A stretch of DNA of 64,000 nt from Vibrio sp. JC009 (GCF_029016485.1 NZ_CP092107.1:496001-560000), one strand, 5' to 3'. Positions 35,841-45,973 are shown, counted from the stretch's first letter. Notes: a model not told the origin generated them from the sequence alone. Program-made: numbers and translations.

Positions 35841-37115
35841 ATGAGTATTAATAATCCTAACAACGCTAATCGAAAGTTTGCGCTGTCAACTCTGCCTCTG
35901 TTTATTGCACTGGCATCCGGTTGCAGCGAAAGTATGTCAAATTCTGATGCAACAAGTCCTGCAAGCAACGCAATGGCGCAAGCACCAAAGGTAAGCTTTG
36001 TTGTAATAGATACTAAGCAGGAATCCTGCTTTGGCAATGACGGGACTGAAATCACATGCCCGGCAGCGGGAGAAGATTTGGCTGGCCAGGATGCGCAATT
36101 TAACGGTGTACAACCTTCCTATACTGACAACGGTGATAAAACAGTTACCGACAACAACACTGGAATGATGTGGCAAAAGACACCTGACTATAAACATTAC
36201 TCTTACGATAATGCCGTCAGCTACTGTGAAGACTTAACTGTCGCAAACTACACAGACTGGCGACTGCCGACGATAAAAGAACTCTATTCTCTTGCAGATT
36301 TCAGAGGTGAAATTGTAAACCCACGTCAGGAGAGTGCCAACACGCCTTATATTGATACAGACTACTTTGACTTCCAGTACGACAAAAGAATGGCCTATAT
36401 CGGTCAGTACTGGTCTATCACCAAATACACATTAGGCCCGGTACACAACACGGAAAATGTAGAAGCGGCATTTGGATTTAACTTTGCTGATGGTCATATC
36501 AAAGGATACGAAACAGGTTATGAGTTCGGCACCACTGACGAAAGCATCCACGCTCCGGGCAACTTTGTCAGATGTGTTCGTGGCGAAGAAAACGTTTACG
36601 GTGTTAACCATTTCGTTGCAAATGGCGATGGCACAGTAACGGATAAAGCGACCGGTCTGATGTGGCAGGCATCCGATGACGGTGTACGCAGAAACTGGCA
36701 GGACAGCCTGGCCTACGCAGAAAACGCAGAACTGGCAGGTTACTCTGACTGGCGCATGCCAAACGCTAAAGAGCTACAAAGCATCGTAAAATACGGTGGT
36801 GAAACGGGTTCATGGCCTGCTATCGATACGCAGTTCTTTAAACTATCCGGTGACAACACCACGAGCAACCCTACCTGGGTCTGGACCAATACCACTCAGG
36901 GTGACTTTAAATTCAGCGCTGTGTACATTTCATTCAGTAAAGCCTTCAGTAAGAAGAACTCTTCTGCAACTGAATACTTCGACTGGCACGGCGCAGGCGC
37001 TCAACGAAGCGACCCGAAATCAGGAAGCCCGTCAGATTATGAAATGGCCTCTGAGAACGCAACTGACCTGGTTATGACGAAAAACTATACTCTGTTAGTC
37101 CGTACCGCTAAGTAA
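35841..37115 (+). CDS. DUF1566 (Lcl-type) lipoprotein
   Basis: This is a 424-residue secreted lipoprotein. The signal peptide ends with lipobox ALASGC (Cys28). Two similar modules follow. The first has GDKTVTDNNTGMMWQK and YTDWRLPTIKELYSLADF; the second has GDGTVTDKATGLMWQA and YSDWRMPNAKELQSIVKYGG. These are DUF1566/Lcl modules seen in surface and adhesin proteins of Legionella and marine bacteria. It lies 138 bp from the divergent AraC regulator, a pair that implies direct control. Function is unknown; attachment to surfaces or polysaccharide binding are guesses. Confidence 0.85.
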   Translation: MSINNPNNANRKFALSTLPLFIALASGCSESMSNSDATSPASNAMAQAPKVSFVVIDTKQESCFGNDGTEITCPAAGEDLAGQDAQFNGVQPSYTDNGDKTVTDNNTGMMWQKTPDYKHYSYDNAVSYCEDLTVANYTDWRLPTIKELYSLADFRGEIVNPRQESANTPYIDTDYFDFQYDKRMAYIGQYWSITKYTLGPVHNTENVEAAFGFNFADGHIKGYETGYEFGTTDESIHAPGNFVRCVRGEENVYGVNHFVANGDGTVTDKATGLMWQASDDGVRRNWQDSLAYAENAELAGYSDWRMPNAKELQSIVKYGGETGSWPAIDTQFFKLSGDNTTSNPTWVWTNTTQGDFKFSAVYISFSKAFSKKNSSATEYFDWHGAGAQRSDPKSGSPSDYEMASENATDLVMTKNYTLLVRTAK

Positions 37116-37142
37116 CAGCTAAATACAAAACTCGCTCAGCCC

Positions 37143-37295
37143 CTCGTTCCCACGCTCCAGCGTGGGAATGCATATCGCGGCAGAAAGCATTCGCGTAACA
37201 CACTGAAACCAAAGAAATAAACTTGATGCATGTTTATGCTCCTACTGGTAACTTTGAGTCTGATATGCATTCCCACGGAGGACCATGGGAACGAG
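37143..37295. repeat. MITE-like palindromic element (family A), copy 2
   Basis: This 153-bp element has ends CTCGTTCCCACGCTCCAGCG and CATGGGAACGAG and the inner GGTAACTTTGAGTCTGATAT motif shared, inverted, with the copy at 61754-61906. It fills most of the gap after the DUF1566 gene; the rest, up to 37477, shows no gene. Confidence 0.8.
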
Positions 37296-37477
37296 GCCTC
37301 TGCATAACTATTCAAGTTTTAACCTAATACTTTAAGTCCTAAAATTGCTAACTTCTGAGAGAAAATCATCTTGCCATGATAGCCGTCAATTTATAAGTGT
37401 GACGACTTACCAAATATGCCTGCACGGTATACTACAATGTATTGTATGAACCACTTACAAAAAGCAATGTTAATATC

Positions 37478-38287
37478 ATGACGGTGATTAATATGCTCCG
37501 TATCAGACGTGCTGGCGTTTATTCAGCTCTTTTGACCTCACTATTTAGTGTTTTTGAAGCAGTAGCGGAACAAAGCTCCGCAACAGAGCCATTAGTGATT
37601 AATAATAATCATCCAGAGGGGTCCCCTGCCGAAGTCTGGATGACTAAGGTATACGAAGACCTATATAGCAGAATGAACATTCCGCTTAAGATGGTTTACT
37701 TCCCAAAGGCCCGCGGGGTCTTTTATGCTGATATTGGCAAAATTGATGGTCAGGTCACCAGTGTTTATCAATATCAGGAAAAGCAACCCGATCAGATGAG
37801 AATAGATTTTCCACTGATAAAAATTTCGATGTCAGCTATCACACGGACGGACCAGAACCTTCAAATCAAAGACTGGGATAGCCTTAAAATAAGTGATTTG
37901 CGCGTTGAGTATCTCAGGGGAATTTTAATTGCAGAGAAAAAACTGACGGGTAGAGTCTCTCCGGCAAACTTGACCGACTCATCAAATGCTTTGCACTCTC
38001 TTCAAAAAGTCCAACACAACAGAATAGACGTATTTGTTCACGGCAATATCACCACCTTCCCGCTCATCCAACGAGATGAGTTTGATGGAGAGATAATAGA
38101 CGCTGGCGCCCTTTCATCAAATATCCTGTACCCCTACCTAAGTAGAGAACACAAAGACCTGGTACCAATCATAGAAAGTACCCTCTCCGATATGAGAGAT
38201 GATGGGTCAATTTATAGATATTGCGTACAGGCCTATGGGTTAAATTCACATGATTTTTGTAACAGTGTAGTGCCTGAATCGCTTTAG
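37478..38287 (+). CDS. Periplasmic solute-binding-like protein (SBP_bac_3 type)
   Basis: This protein of about 269 residues has a weak signal peptide (GVYSALLTSLFSVFEAVAEQ). Mature features are EVWMTKVYEDLYSRMNIPLKMVYFPKARG, split here as VYEDLYSRMNIP and VYFPKARG, and VEYLRGILIAEKKL. The start is best at the ATG 37478-37480, since the frame opens earlier only at a TTG. As with the orphan at 12769-13548, no permease or ATPase accompanies it, and both share the order of YxRG and RxDxxV features in the second lobe. A sensory or other non-transport role is possible. The closest family is uncertain. Confidence 0.65.
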   Translation: MTVINMLRIRRAGVYSALLTSLFSVFEAVAEQSSATEPLVINNNHPEGSPAEVWMTKVYEDLYSRMNIPLKMVYFPKARGVFYADIGKIDGQVTSVYQYQEKQPDQMRIDFPLIKISMSAITRTDQNLQIKDWDSLKISDLRVEYLRGILIAEKKLTGRVSPANLTDSSNALHSLQKVQHNRIDVFVHGNITTFPLIQRDEFDGEIIDAGALSSNILYPYLSREHKDLVPIIESTLSDMRDDGSIYRYCVQAYGLNSHDFCNSVVPESL

Positions 38288-38294
38288 TTAGCGG

Positions 38295-38768
38295 TTATAC
38301 AACTTTGCAATGCCAGACCATCTGCGGAAACCCCTTCTCCGGGGTTTCATAGTGGCAAAAGCCAAATTTCTTATACAGAGCTATCGCTGCTCTGTTTTCC
38401 GGATGCACACCTAAACGCAGACCCGGAACTGTAATTCTTCTGAAAAGCTCAGCAAGAAGCTGCTTACCAACGCCCCTGCCCTGATAGTCCGGATGCACCG
38501 CCATCGCCAGTTCAGGAAACTCTGAATATTGCCGGGTTACCGATGACTTAGGGCGAACCTGGATAATTCCCATGGGCTGCTGGTCAGAATCCAGAGCAAA
38601 AAAGCCGATATCTTCCGGCCCGCCCCAATTCTCGTAGTACTCTTTTATATGGGGCTGCTCCAGAATATCCGCTGTGTGGTCCGGCTCATCTTCTGGCGTC
38701 CAAAGAGCAATCAGCAAAAGTGCTTTTTGCAGCTCGCTATCCGCTGCATCTATATTTCTAAACATCAT
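38295..38768 (-). CDS. GNAT-family N-acetyltransferase
   Basis: This 157-residue enzyme has the GNAT acetyl-CoA loop in VHPDYQGRGVGKQLLAEL and a C-terminal RLGVHPENRAAIALYKKFGF. These motifs give high confidence in the fold. The acceptor (amine, peptide or small molecule) is unknown. The gene is four bases after the LysE-type gene on the same strand, so the two may be co-transcribed; an exporter and an acetyltransferase could both deal with excess amino acid, but this is speculation. Confidence 0.9.
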   Translation of the reverse strand: MMFRNIDAADSELQKALLLIALWTPEDEPDHTADILEQPHIKEYYENWGGPEDIGFFALDSDQQPMGIIQVRPKSSVTRQYSEFPELAMAVHPDYQGRGVGKQLLAELFRRITVPGLRLGVHPENRAAIALYKKFGFCHYETPEKGFPQMVWHCKVV

Positions 38769-38772
38769 ATTA

Positions 38773-39396
38773 TTAACGCGTCAGAGCAATTTTTCCGGCA
38801 AGGCCCACAAGCAGGACACCAGAAACACCTTCAATAGCTTTAGAGAATCTCTGTGCTTTCGGGCTGCTGAACAGCCAGTTACCGGCAATGGCATAAGCAA
38901 TATTGCAAAGCGTGGCAAGTACGCTAAACAGCACACCTAAAGTAAGAAGTTGCATAGTGCCGGACTCAGCTCCCGGAGTGATAAACTGAGGCAAAAACGA
39001 CAGGAAGAACAAGGCCACTTTAGGATTAAGAACACTAACGATAACGCCTTGCTTAAAGATATTTGCCGGTTGCACCTGCTCTTCTGTCATCACCAGCTTA
39101 GAATTACCGGTAAACATATTTTTCAGAGAGCTAAAACCAAGGTACAGAAGATAAGCCGCACCCAGATACTTAACAATGGTGAACGCCAGCGCAGAATTCA
39201 GAACCAGAGCAGACAAGCCCATGACAGCGGCCAGGGTGTGAATAAAATAACCAACACCAAGGCCTAACGCAGCACGGATCCCAAACTTCATTTTACCTTT
39301 CATGGTATTAGAAACGATGTAAATAACATCCGGACCGGGTATAAGATTGATTGACAGTGAAGCCAGACCAAAAAGCATTAGTGTATGAAAGTCCAT
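38773..39396 (-). CDS. LysE/RhtB-family amino-acid exporter
   Basis: This 207-residue inner-membrane protein has about six helices. LMLFGLASLSINLIPGPDVIYIVSNTMKG is the family signature with the conserved IPGPD motif. QGVIVSVLNPKVALFFLSFLPQF is the second signature. It would export an amino acid or analogue. It lies four bases upstream of the GNAT gene. The substrate cannot be assigned from sequence. Confidence 0.92.
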   Translation of the reverse strand: MDFHTLMLFGLASLSINLIPGPDVIYIVSNTMKGKMKFGIRAALGLGVGYFIHTLAAVMGLSALVLNSALAFTIVKYLGAAYLLYLGFSSLKNMFTGNSKLVMTEEQVQPANIFKQGVIVSVLNPKVALFFLSFLPQFITPGAESGTMQLLTLGVLFSVLATLCNIAYAIAGNWLFSSPKAQRFSKAIEGVSGVLLVGLAGKIALTR

Positions 39397-39489
39397 AGCA
39401 AGCTCTAAATATTACGTAAACAAGGCGCCCATATTGCCATAAAGCGTGATTTTTGTCATGTGAAGGTCAGATGAAAAAGCCTCTTTATT

Positions 39490-40917
39490 CTAAATTAATT
39501 CTATATTTCTTAGATAATACAGAGTTCCTGACCCGCCGGATAATTCCAGTAAAGATAAATTTTCAATAAACATACGGGAGGTAAATACTGTCTCTCCGTT
39601 ATCACAGAATATTTCTATTGACGAGTTATCTACAAAAATCTTAATTTTATGATTCGCCACCAACCTTTTTGCATATCTAATTTGACCATACCGCTCTGCA
39701 TAAATATATGTCGATGCGCTCCGGTCCAGCATATATTCTTCTGTATCACCGCAGAATATAACTCTATCGCCTTCACTGTTGCTGAAAGACAAGCTAAAGA
39801 TCTCTTCAACATCCAGCGACAGTTCGAAAGCTGCATTGTTTAGCGGTGTTGATTCATAAACCTGCACCGAATCCATGCGAAGGTTTTCCATTTCAATCAA
39901 AGGGTTCTGAATTAATTTATTGCCCGCTATTTTTATTTCTCTTGGCAATGTCAGCATATGCGCCCAGCAATTTTTATCGGTAGGATATTCGCTTTTTGAA
40001 TTTCCCAGCCAGCCATATAGCACTCTCCTTCCCTGATCGTCCAGATATATTTGTGGCGCGTAGAAATCAAACCCTTTATCTAATTCAATATAGCTGTCAC
40101 TTGTGAACTTTCTGTTTTCAATGTCAATTAAGTCACCGACAGAGTAAACAACAGAAAACACATTTTTTAAATCATATTTGTTATCTGATGAAACACCCTG
40201 AGGCGAAAATATTAAAACGCCTTTTCCCTCAGTTTCATAGTAATTCGGACACTCCCACATATAACCGAAATTACTGCGCCCTATATCCAGGTCTCCCTGA
40301 TACTGATAATCCTGTTCCGTGCCTCCACTGTATAACGCCAGCTTTCCTTTGCCATCATTACCTTCTGCTCCAACCAGCATATACTGGTTGCCATTTCGTT
40401 CAAACAACACCGGATCACGGAAGTTTTCTGTGTAGTTTCCGCTGTTGTTTTCAACCAATACCCGCTGCTTTTCTACCCTTCCCTCTTTATCCATATAAGC
40501 CAGCGCCTGCGTCTGCTCGCTGCTGCCGTCTTCTTTTAAACGGTTTGCTGTATAAAACAGGGATAATTTCTCTTCGTCAGCTATCGCTATCCCCGTATAG
40601 CAGCCGTGCTCATCGTATTCCTGATCCGGATACATAGCGATACCGTGATCGGTATAGCTGACAAAGTCTTTGGTTGAAAGGTGATACCAGTGCTTAAGCC
40701 CATGTACAGGCCCTAATGGAAACCACTGATAAAATATATGATGCTCACCATTAAAATAACTCAGCCCATTAGGGTCATTTAATAAGCCGTGATGAGGAGC
40801 AATATGATAGCTCGGATAGAAAGGATCTGACTTGGTTTTGTGACCAATAGACGCCAAATATTCCGAAGAAACCTCTGTCAGCTTAACAAAGCGGTTTTGC
40901 CGGTTAGAAAAATCCAT
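39490..40917 (-). CDS. GH32 sucrose-6-phosphate hydrolase-like enzyme
   Basis: This is a 475-residue cytoplasmic GH32. The nucleophile motif is HHGLLNDPNGLSY (Asp48), RDP is in NFRDPVLFERN, and the acid/base Glu is in YMWECPNYYETEG. It differs from the GH32 at 19091-20563. It lies about 80 bp after the sucrose-type EIIBC gene on the same strand, so the pair is the classic ScrA-ScrB arrangement: the PTS makes sucrose 6-phosphate and the hydrolase splits it. The substrate is inferred from the pairing. The upstream regulatory region has been damaged (see the next entries). Confidence 0.9.
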   Translation of the reverse strand: MDFSNRQNRFVKLTEVSSEYLASIGHKTKSDPFYPSYHIAPHHGLLNDPNGLSYFNGEHHIFYQWFPLGPVHGLKHWYHLSTKDFVSYTDHGIAMYPDQEYDEHGCYTGIAIADEEKLSLFYTANRLKEDGSSEQTQALAYMDKEGRVEKQRVLVENNSGNYTENFRDPVLFERNGNQYMLVGAEGNDGKGKLALYSGGTEQDYQYQGDLDIGRSNFGYMWECPNYYETEGKGVLIFSPQGVSSDNKYDLKNVFSVVYSVGDLIDIENRKFTSDSYIELDKGFDFYAPQIYLDDQGRRVLYGWLGNSKSEYPTDKNCWAHMLTLPREIKIAGNKLIQNPLIEMENLRMDSVQVYESTPLNNAAFELSLDVEEIFSLSFSNSEGDRVIFCGDTEEYMLDRSASTYIYAERYGQIRYAKRLVANHKIKIFVDNSSIEIFCDNGETVFTSRMFIENLSLLELSGGSGTLYYLRNIELI

Positions 40918-40995
40918 AACAACTCACAATAAAACAAAGAAGCACTGACCAGCCTGAGAATACTCTGCGGTCAGCGCTGAAAATTAACCTGAAGA

Positions 40996-42345
40996 TTATT
41001 TAACCGGCTCTTTATACAAAGCTTTAGTCATCACGAAGGCAACGGCTGCGGCAACAATCATCACCAGAACATAAGCACCCAAGCCACCACCAAGATAAAG
41101 AAGCATACCCGGCAGCATAGTGGCGCCTGTGCCCGCAGAACCAATTCCTGAAATGGCACCAAGACATCCACCAACTGCACCACCGACACAGCCATACAGG
41201 AAAGGTTTCACACGTGGCAGTGTCACAGCAAACATGGCTGGCTCAGTAATCCCGAACAGAGCCGGTAGCGCTGCACCAAACATGCCCGACTTTTTAATCT
41301 TGCTGGTCTGCATTGTCATTACCGCCATCGCTGCACCAAACTGTCCGGCGATCGCTGCTGTACCAAGCGGGTTGATATAGTCAAAACCTGTATCTGTCAC
41401 CATAGCGATAGTGATTGGAACAATCGTATGATGCATACCGGTAACAGCCATAAACTGAATGGCGCCACCATAGATGATTCCGCCAATGCCGTACGGGATC
41501 TGCAGGAAGTAAACCACAAGGTCAGTCAGAAGCTTTTCCACCCCAAGCAGCAGAGGCCCCACAAATACCAGTCCGGCAATAAGAGAAACCAACAGCGTAA
41601 TAAATGGAGTCAGGATCAAATCCAGAACTTCCGGAACATAACGGCGTGAGGTTTTCTCAACAAATGCCGCAAACCACCCCATAAATACCGCAGGAAGAAT
41701 AGAGCTTTGCAGGCCGGTGACCGCTATATTAAACCCGAGAAACGGGATCATCATGGCCTCTGCATTACCAAATGCCACATCCCACTTGTTCGCCAGTTGG
41801 GGAGCGACCAGCATCAGTCCGAGAACGATACCAAGCACAGGATTACCGCCAAATACCCGCATAGCAGACCAGGTAACCAGCACAGGAATAAATATAAATG
41901 CTGTGTCGGTAAGAACCTGAGAAATGGTTATCAGATTAGGGGACAGTTCCATACCAAAGCCGTTAACCAGCAGCCCACGCAAGCCCATAAGCAAACCAGT
42001 CGCAACCAGTGCGGGAATAATGGCGACAAAAATGTCGGAAAAAGTTCGTGTCATTGACTGAAATGTGGATGCCTTTTCAGCCCTGGCTGTTTCTGTTTGA
42101 GTCGCTGCTGCTTTGGTATCTGAACCACCTGTCAGAACTTCGAATACCTTACCGACAAATCCGGTTCCCAGAATGACCTGATGCTGCCCGTTCTTAAAGA
42201 AATAGCCATGCACTCCTTCAGTCTCACCCAAAGCATCTGTATCGACTTTCTTGTCGTCCTTTGTCACCACCCGCAAACGGGTTGCACAGTGAGTTAGCTG
42301 ATCAATATTTGCCTCGCCACCAGCACTGCAACAACTGGCAGCCAT
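40996..42345 (-). CDS. PTS EIIBC, sucrose family (5' end rearranged)
   Basis: This is a 449-residue permease of the sucrose/trehalose type. EIIB is at the start, with the active Cys20 in LTHCATRLRVV; EIIC follows from about residue 100 (SDIFVAIIPALVATGLLMGLR, GLVFVGPLLLGVEKLL, GMHHTIVPITIAM, PALFGITEPAMFAV). The first ten residues (MAASCCSAGG) are unlike the family, which normally has about 15 residues before GGEANI-type sequence. They are read in antisense to ALQQLAA of the truncated GntR remnant, so the true 5' end and promoter appear to be gone. The present ATG has an AAGGTG sequence upstream, so some expression is possible. Confidence 0.85.
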   Translation of the reverse strand: MAASCCSAGGEANIDQLTHCATRLRVVTKDDKKVDTDALGETEGVHGYFFKNGQHQVILGTGFVGKVFEVLTGGSDTKAAATQTETARAEKASTFQSMTRTFSDIFVAIIPALVATGLLMGLRGLLVNGFGMELSPNLITISQVLTDTAFIFIPVLVTWSAMRVFGGNPVLGIVLGLMLVAPQLANKWDVAFGNAEAMMIPFLGFNIAVTGLQSSILPAVFMGWFAAFVEKTSRRYVPEVLDLILTPFITLLVSLIAGLVFVGPLLLGVEKLLTDLVVYFLQIPYGIGGIIYGGAIQFMAVTGMHHTIVPITIAMVTDTGFDYINPLGTAAIAGQFGAAMAVMTMQTSKIKKSGMFGAALPALFGITEPAMFAVTLPRVKPFLYGCVGGAVGGCLGAISGIGSAGTGATMLPGMLLYLGGGLGAYVLVMIVAAAVAFVMTKALYKEPVK

Positions 42346-42889
42346 TGGCTACACCTTCTCAGAAAAAGGCAGAGGGACCTTTGTCGCCTATAAAAAGTTA
42401 AAGCACGATTTTGTCCATATCACAGGGTTTACCGACAATCTCAATGCATCGGGCTACAACGCAAATAATCAGGTTGTACATTTTGATGTTACCCCTGCCA
42501 ACAACGCCATTGCAGAGAAACTGACGGTGCAGGAGGGAGATCAGGTAGTGTATTGCGGCCGGACACGCCTGTTAAACGAGCAGGTCGTATCCTATGAAGA
42601 ATTCTACATTCCCAGAAACCTGGTACCTGAGATCACGGAGAAAGATCTTCAGGGCTCAAAGTTTGAATACTTCAGAAATCACAGAATCGAGCTATTTAAA
42701 ACTCATCAAAAAATCAAACCGGCTCTGCCGGACGAAAAACTTCAGAAAATACTGCATGTGTCCGCTAACCAGCCGATTTTAATTAACGAGTCAATTAACT
42801 ATCTTTCAGAAGAGATAAAGCTTGAGTACTCGGTCGTTTACTACAATCCTGAACTCTACGATTTTGAGATCAATGCCTACAGTAACTAA
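42323..42889 (+). pseudogene. GntR/UTRA regulator remnant lacking its DNA-binding domain
   Basis: The open reading continues upstream of any start codon: from about 42323 it reads ALQQLAAIGYTFSEKGRGTFVA, the sequence that normally follows the winged HTH of GntR proteins. The UTRA effector domain is then complete (VHITGFTDNLNASGY, DQVVYCGRTRLLNEQVV, IELEYSVVYYNPELYDF-type end) to the stop at 42889. About 50 N-terminal residues, including the HTH, are missing. The gene is head to head with the EIIBC gene and overlaps its start. It was probably the local repressor of the EIIBC-GH32 pair and now cannot bind DNA. Confidence 0.75.
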
Positions 42890-42900
42890 CGCCTCATACT

Positions 42901-42936
42901 AATGGCATCGCCGGAAAACACTCCGGCGATGCCATT
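42901..42936. terminator. Long stem hairpin between convergent genes
   Basis: A 14-bp perfect stem, AATGGCATCGCCGG at 42901-42914 and CCGGCGATGCCATT at 42923-42936, lies between the convergent GntR remnant and the MCP gene. T-tracts on both sides are poor, so it may act in a non-classical way. Confidence 0.5.
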
Positions 42937-42940
42937 AAGG

Positions 42941-45733
42941 TCAGACTGTAAATTTCCGGGTGTATTCAGTCAGAGTTTCGGCTGAGCGTGCCACTTCCTG
43001 ACTGGCTGCTGAGAGCTGCTGAGAGCTTGCTGCCGTCTCGATGGAAACCTCACTGATATGAAGAATTCTCTGGTTAATGTCTTCACTCACATGCGCCTGC
43101 TCTTCAGAAGCCGTAGAGATCTGAGCCATCATGTCATCGATTCTCGCAATCGCCCGGTTGATCTCTTCAAAGGCTTCAACCGTTCTCAAAGAGACAGAGC
43201 TTGTGGATTCAGCCTGCTGTACGCTCTTCTGCATTTTAGAAACCGACGCCTTGGCTCCGTTTTGAACAGTGGAAACAATTGCCTGAATATCCGTTGCCGA
43301 TGCCTGCGTTTTTTGTGCCAGCTGTCTCACCTCATCGGCAACAACCGCAAAGCCTCTGCCATGCTCACCTGCACGGGCGGCTTCAATGGCCGCGTTTAGT
43401 GCCAGCAGGTTCGTCTGCTCGGTAATTGTCTGAATGACGGTCAGAACCTGATCAATCTGATCGGTACTCTCCACCAGCGCATCCATGTCCTTCGCCGTGC
43501 TTGTAATGTCGTCTACCAGAGTATTGATGGAATCCATGCTGCTGTTGAGCATGGCGATACCTTCTTCACTCTTATCATGCGCTTCCTTGGAAACCAGAGC
43601 CGCATTTTCTGTATTGTGCGCCACATCATTAACGGTTGCCGTCATCTGATTCACCGCTGTTGCCACCATTTCGGTATCGGTTTGCTGCTTGGCTACAGCA
43701 GCGGTTGTCTGCTCTGATGCCACAGAGGTTTCTTCTGCCGTAGATGCCAGTACCTGGCTGGACTCCAGAATCTGGCCAATAAGTGCTTTCAGGTTTACCG
43801 ACATATCTTTTAATGAAGCGTACACACTGCCTGACTGAGCTTCATCTTCAAATCTGTGGGTTAAATCGCCGTTAGCAATCTGCTCTGCCAGACGCATCAT
43901 CTCTTTCGGCTCTCCGCCAAGAGGTTTGCGTATCAATCCCGACAGATAAACCGCCAGTAAAATAGTCGCTAGCAGTGAAACCCCAACCGCGATCAAGGTT
44001 GTCTGTCTGATTGCACTGACCGTCTGGAATGCCTCGCTGGAATCGATTTCCGCAATCACCGCCCATTGAGTTGAACCCACTTCAATCGGGGAGTATGAAG
44101 AAAGCACAGGATTGCCGTTGTAATCCGTGATTTCTCTCACACCGGACTTGCCACTTAACGCAAGCTCTGAGGCCTCTGTTCTTACGCCGTTATTTTCAAT
44201 ACTTCCCGCAAAAGAAGCAGAGACGCTGTGCCCCGAGGCATCTAAATAGGAGTCTGAGCGCATACGATAGTCTTCACCCACCAGATAAGTTTCACCGCTC
44301 TGTCCCATTCCCTCTCTTAGCTGCATCATGCTATTGATTGAATCAAGTGACAGCTGCAGTGCAACAAAATAGATTGTCTGTCCGTCGGCATCCTTAATTG
44401 GTCTGGCAACAAAAGATGCAGGCTCACCCTGAGAAGGTTCATAAGGGGCAAAGTCAGCTAAACCAAAATCACCGGTTCGTTTCACCTCACTGATCAGCGC
44501 TCCCAGATTGGAGTTCGAATAACGGCCTGACAGAATATTGGTCTTATAATCTGCCTCTTTGGTTTCTGTGTAGAAAATTTCTCCATCCGGCTCAACAAGG
44601 AATACGTCGTAATAACCGTATTCCGCCATATACTGGCTGTAGAACGAAGTCCCCTTTGAATCGACCGGAACAACCGCAGTATCAATAGTCATCTCATTGA
44701 CAAATACCCACTGAGTGTCTTCCGATACATTAACGGGTAACCACTGCGCCAATGCCAGTTCATTCTGGCTATTACGGGTAATGCCAATTCCCGGACGGCC
44801 TGACAAGCCTTCCTGAACACTTTTGGTATCAAGCAGCTGATTATTATTATGAGAATCTGAAACCGATAAAAAGGCGGTTTCAGACCTGAGTTTCTTATCC
44901 TGCCCAACCAGGTAACTGTATGAATCTGAAGCAGAGCTCTCATTCACACCAAGCAACTCATTCACTCTCTGGAGCGGGAACTGCAGTGCAACATAGCCAA
45001 CCAAGGAGTCATTATTCATCACCTTAGCTAAGATAAAGGCAGCAAAGTCCTGAGATGGCTCATAGTAAGAGAAGTCGCCAAAATAGGTTTTGGGCTCACC
45101 GGAATTATCACTGCTGGCCTTACGGAATGCCTCAGCGATACCTGAATTCTTAAGCATTTCATCGTTAACGTTCTTTCCAAGATCTGACTCTTGCTCCGCA
45201 GAGTACAAAATGTCACCGTCAGGGCTGATCAGGAAAGCGTCGTACCAGCCGAATGTCTGCTGAAAGGTACGAATGTGCTCACCATAAACCTCGCTGTTTA
45301 TACGCCAGCGCGCATTCTCTTTCACATCTTCCCCGGATACAAAGCTTGACTTAAATGCCTTTAAAGACTCTTTCGTGTCGTAACTTGCTGAGAACAGGCC
45401 AAGCTCTTTGTGAAACAAAGATACCAGTGATGAGATTGCCTGGGTTTTCGCTGCGGTATCTTTCTTCAGATGGTTAACGGCTTGCACATGAAAAGAGCGA
45501 ATGGTATTTGCCAGTACATTCAGGTCCCCTTCCCGCTCTGAAAAGTAGGTTTCCACCTGTTTTGACTTGATAGCTCTGACCGAATTGAGCTGATTAAACG
45601 CACTGGTTTGCAACGCATCCTGAGAAAACCACATTAATATAGCCCCCAGAGCGAGAAGCGGAACAAGTCCGACAACCATAAGAGAGCCAATGATCAACTG
45701 AGACAGTTTGAGTTGCGAAAGGAACCGATTCAT
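42941..45733 (-). CDS. Methyl-accepting chemotaxis protein with a duplicated sensor domain
   Basis: This is a 930-residue receptor. TM1 is at about residues 13-35 and TM2 at about 577-600. The periplasmic part has two repeats of the same module. [12 protein letters not shown] (about 164), YEPSQ (about 224) and [13 protein letters not shown] (about 274) return as [12 protein letters not shown] (about 375), YEPSQ (431) and [13 protein letters not shown] (about 483). A HAMP follows TM2, then the signalling domain with [24 protein letters not shown] hairpin (read as [21 protein letters not shown]). It ends TEYTRKFTV. It would signal through CheA-CheW at the pole. Ligands unknown. Confidence 0.92.
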   Translation of the reverse strand: MNRFLSQLKLSQLIIGSLMVVGLVPLLALGAILMWFSQDALQTSAFNQLNSVRAIKSKQVETYFSEREGDLNVLANTIRSFHVQAVNHLKKDTAAKTQAISSLVSLFHKELGLFSASYDTKESLKAFKSSFVSGEDVKENARWRINSEVYGEHIRTFQQTFGWYDAFLISPDGDILYSAEQESDLGKNVNDEMLKNSGIAEAFRKASSDNSGEPKTYFGDFSYYEPSQDFAAFILAKVMNNDSLVGYVALQFPLQRVNELLGVNESSASDSYSYLVGQDKKLRSETAFLSVSDSHNNNQLLDTKSVQEGLSGRPGIGITRNSQNELALAQWLPVNVSEDTQWVFVNEMTIDTAVVPVDSKGTSFYSQYMAEYGYYDVFLVEPDGEIFYTETKEADYKTNILSGRYSNSNLGALISEVKRTGDFGLADFAPYEPSQGEPASFVARPIKDADGQTIYFVALQLSLDSINSMMQLREGMGQSGETYLVGEDYRMRSDSYLDASGHSVSASFAGSIENNGVRTEASELALSGKSGVREITDYNGNPVLSSYSPIEVGSTQWAVIAEIDSSEAFQTVSAIRQTTLIAVGVSLLATILLAVYLSGLIRKPLGGEPKEMMRLAEQIANGDLTHRFEDEAQSGSVYASLKDMSVNLKALIGQILESSQVLASTAEETSVASEQTTAAVAKQQTDTEMVATAVNQMTATVNDVAHNTENAALVSKEAHDKSEEGIAMLNSSMDSINTLVDDITSTAKDMDALVESTDQIDQVLTVIQTITEQTNLLALNAAIEAARAGEHGRGFAVVADEVRQLAQKTQASATDIQAIVSTVQNGAKASVSKMQKSVQQAESTSSVSLRTVEAFEEINRAIARIDDMMAQISTASEEQAHVSEDINQRILHISEVSIETAASSQQLSAASQEVARSAETLTEYTRKFTV

Positions 45734-45973
45734 ACACCAACCTATTAATTATTATATGCGCAAAAGTAAATATACCATCCGATATATAAGAGCGCACTAA
45801 TTTAGCGCATGTATTGTACCGCCAGATTATCAAACAGTGACATACCTCATAATGGCTAATAATGTTGCCTTCTATAAATAGCATGCATGAGAAGAAACAG
45901 AGATCAGCCACTAACGCTTCATGTTTTTTATTCAGGAAATGATAAGGGGGGACTTATACCGGAGAAATTTGTC

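Noticed and set aside
35682-36055. A minus-strand open frame of about 120 codons covering the start of the DUF1566 gene
   Set aside because: It is antisense to a clear lipoprotein signal peptide and crosses the AraC promoter region; no coding support.
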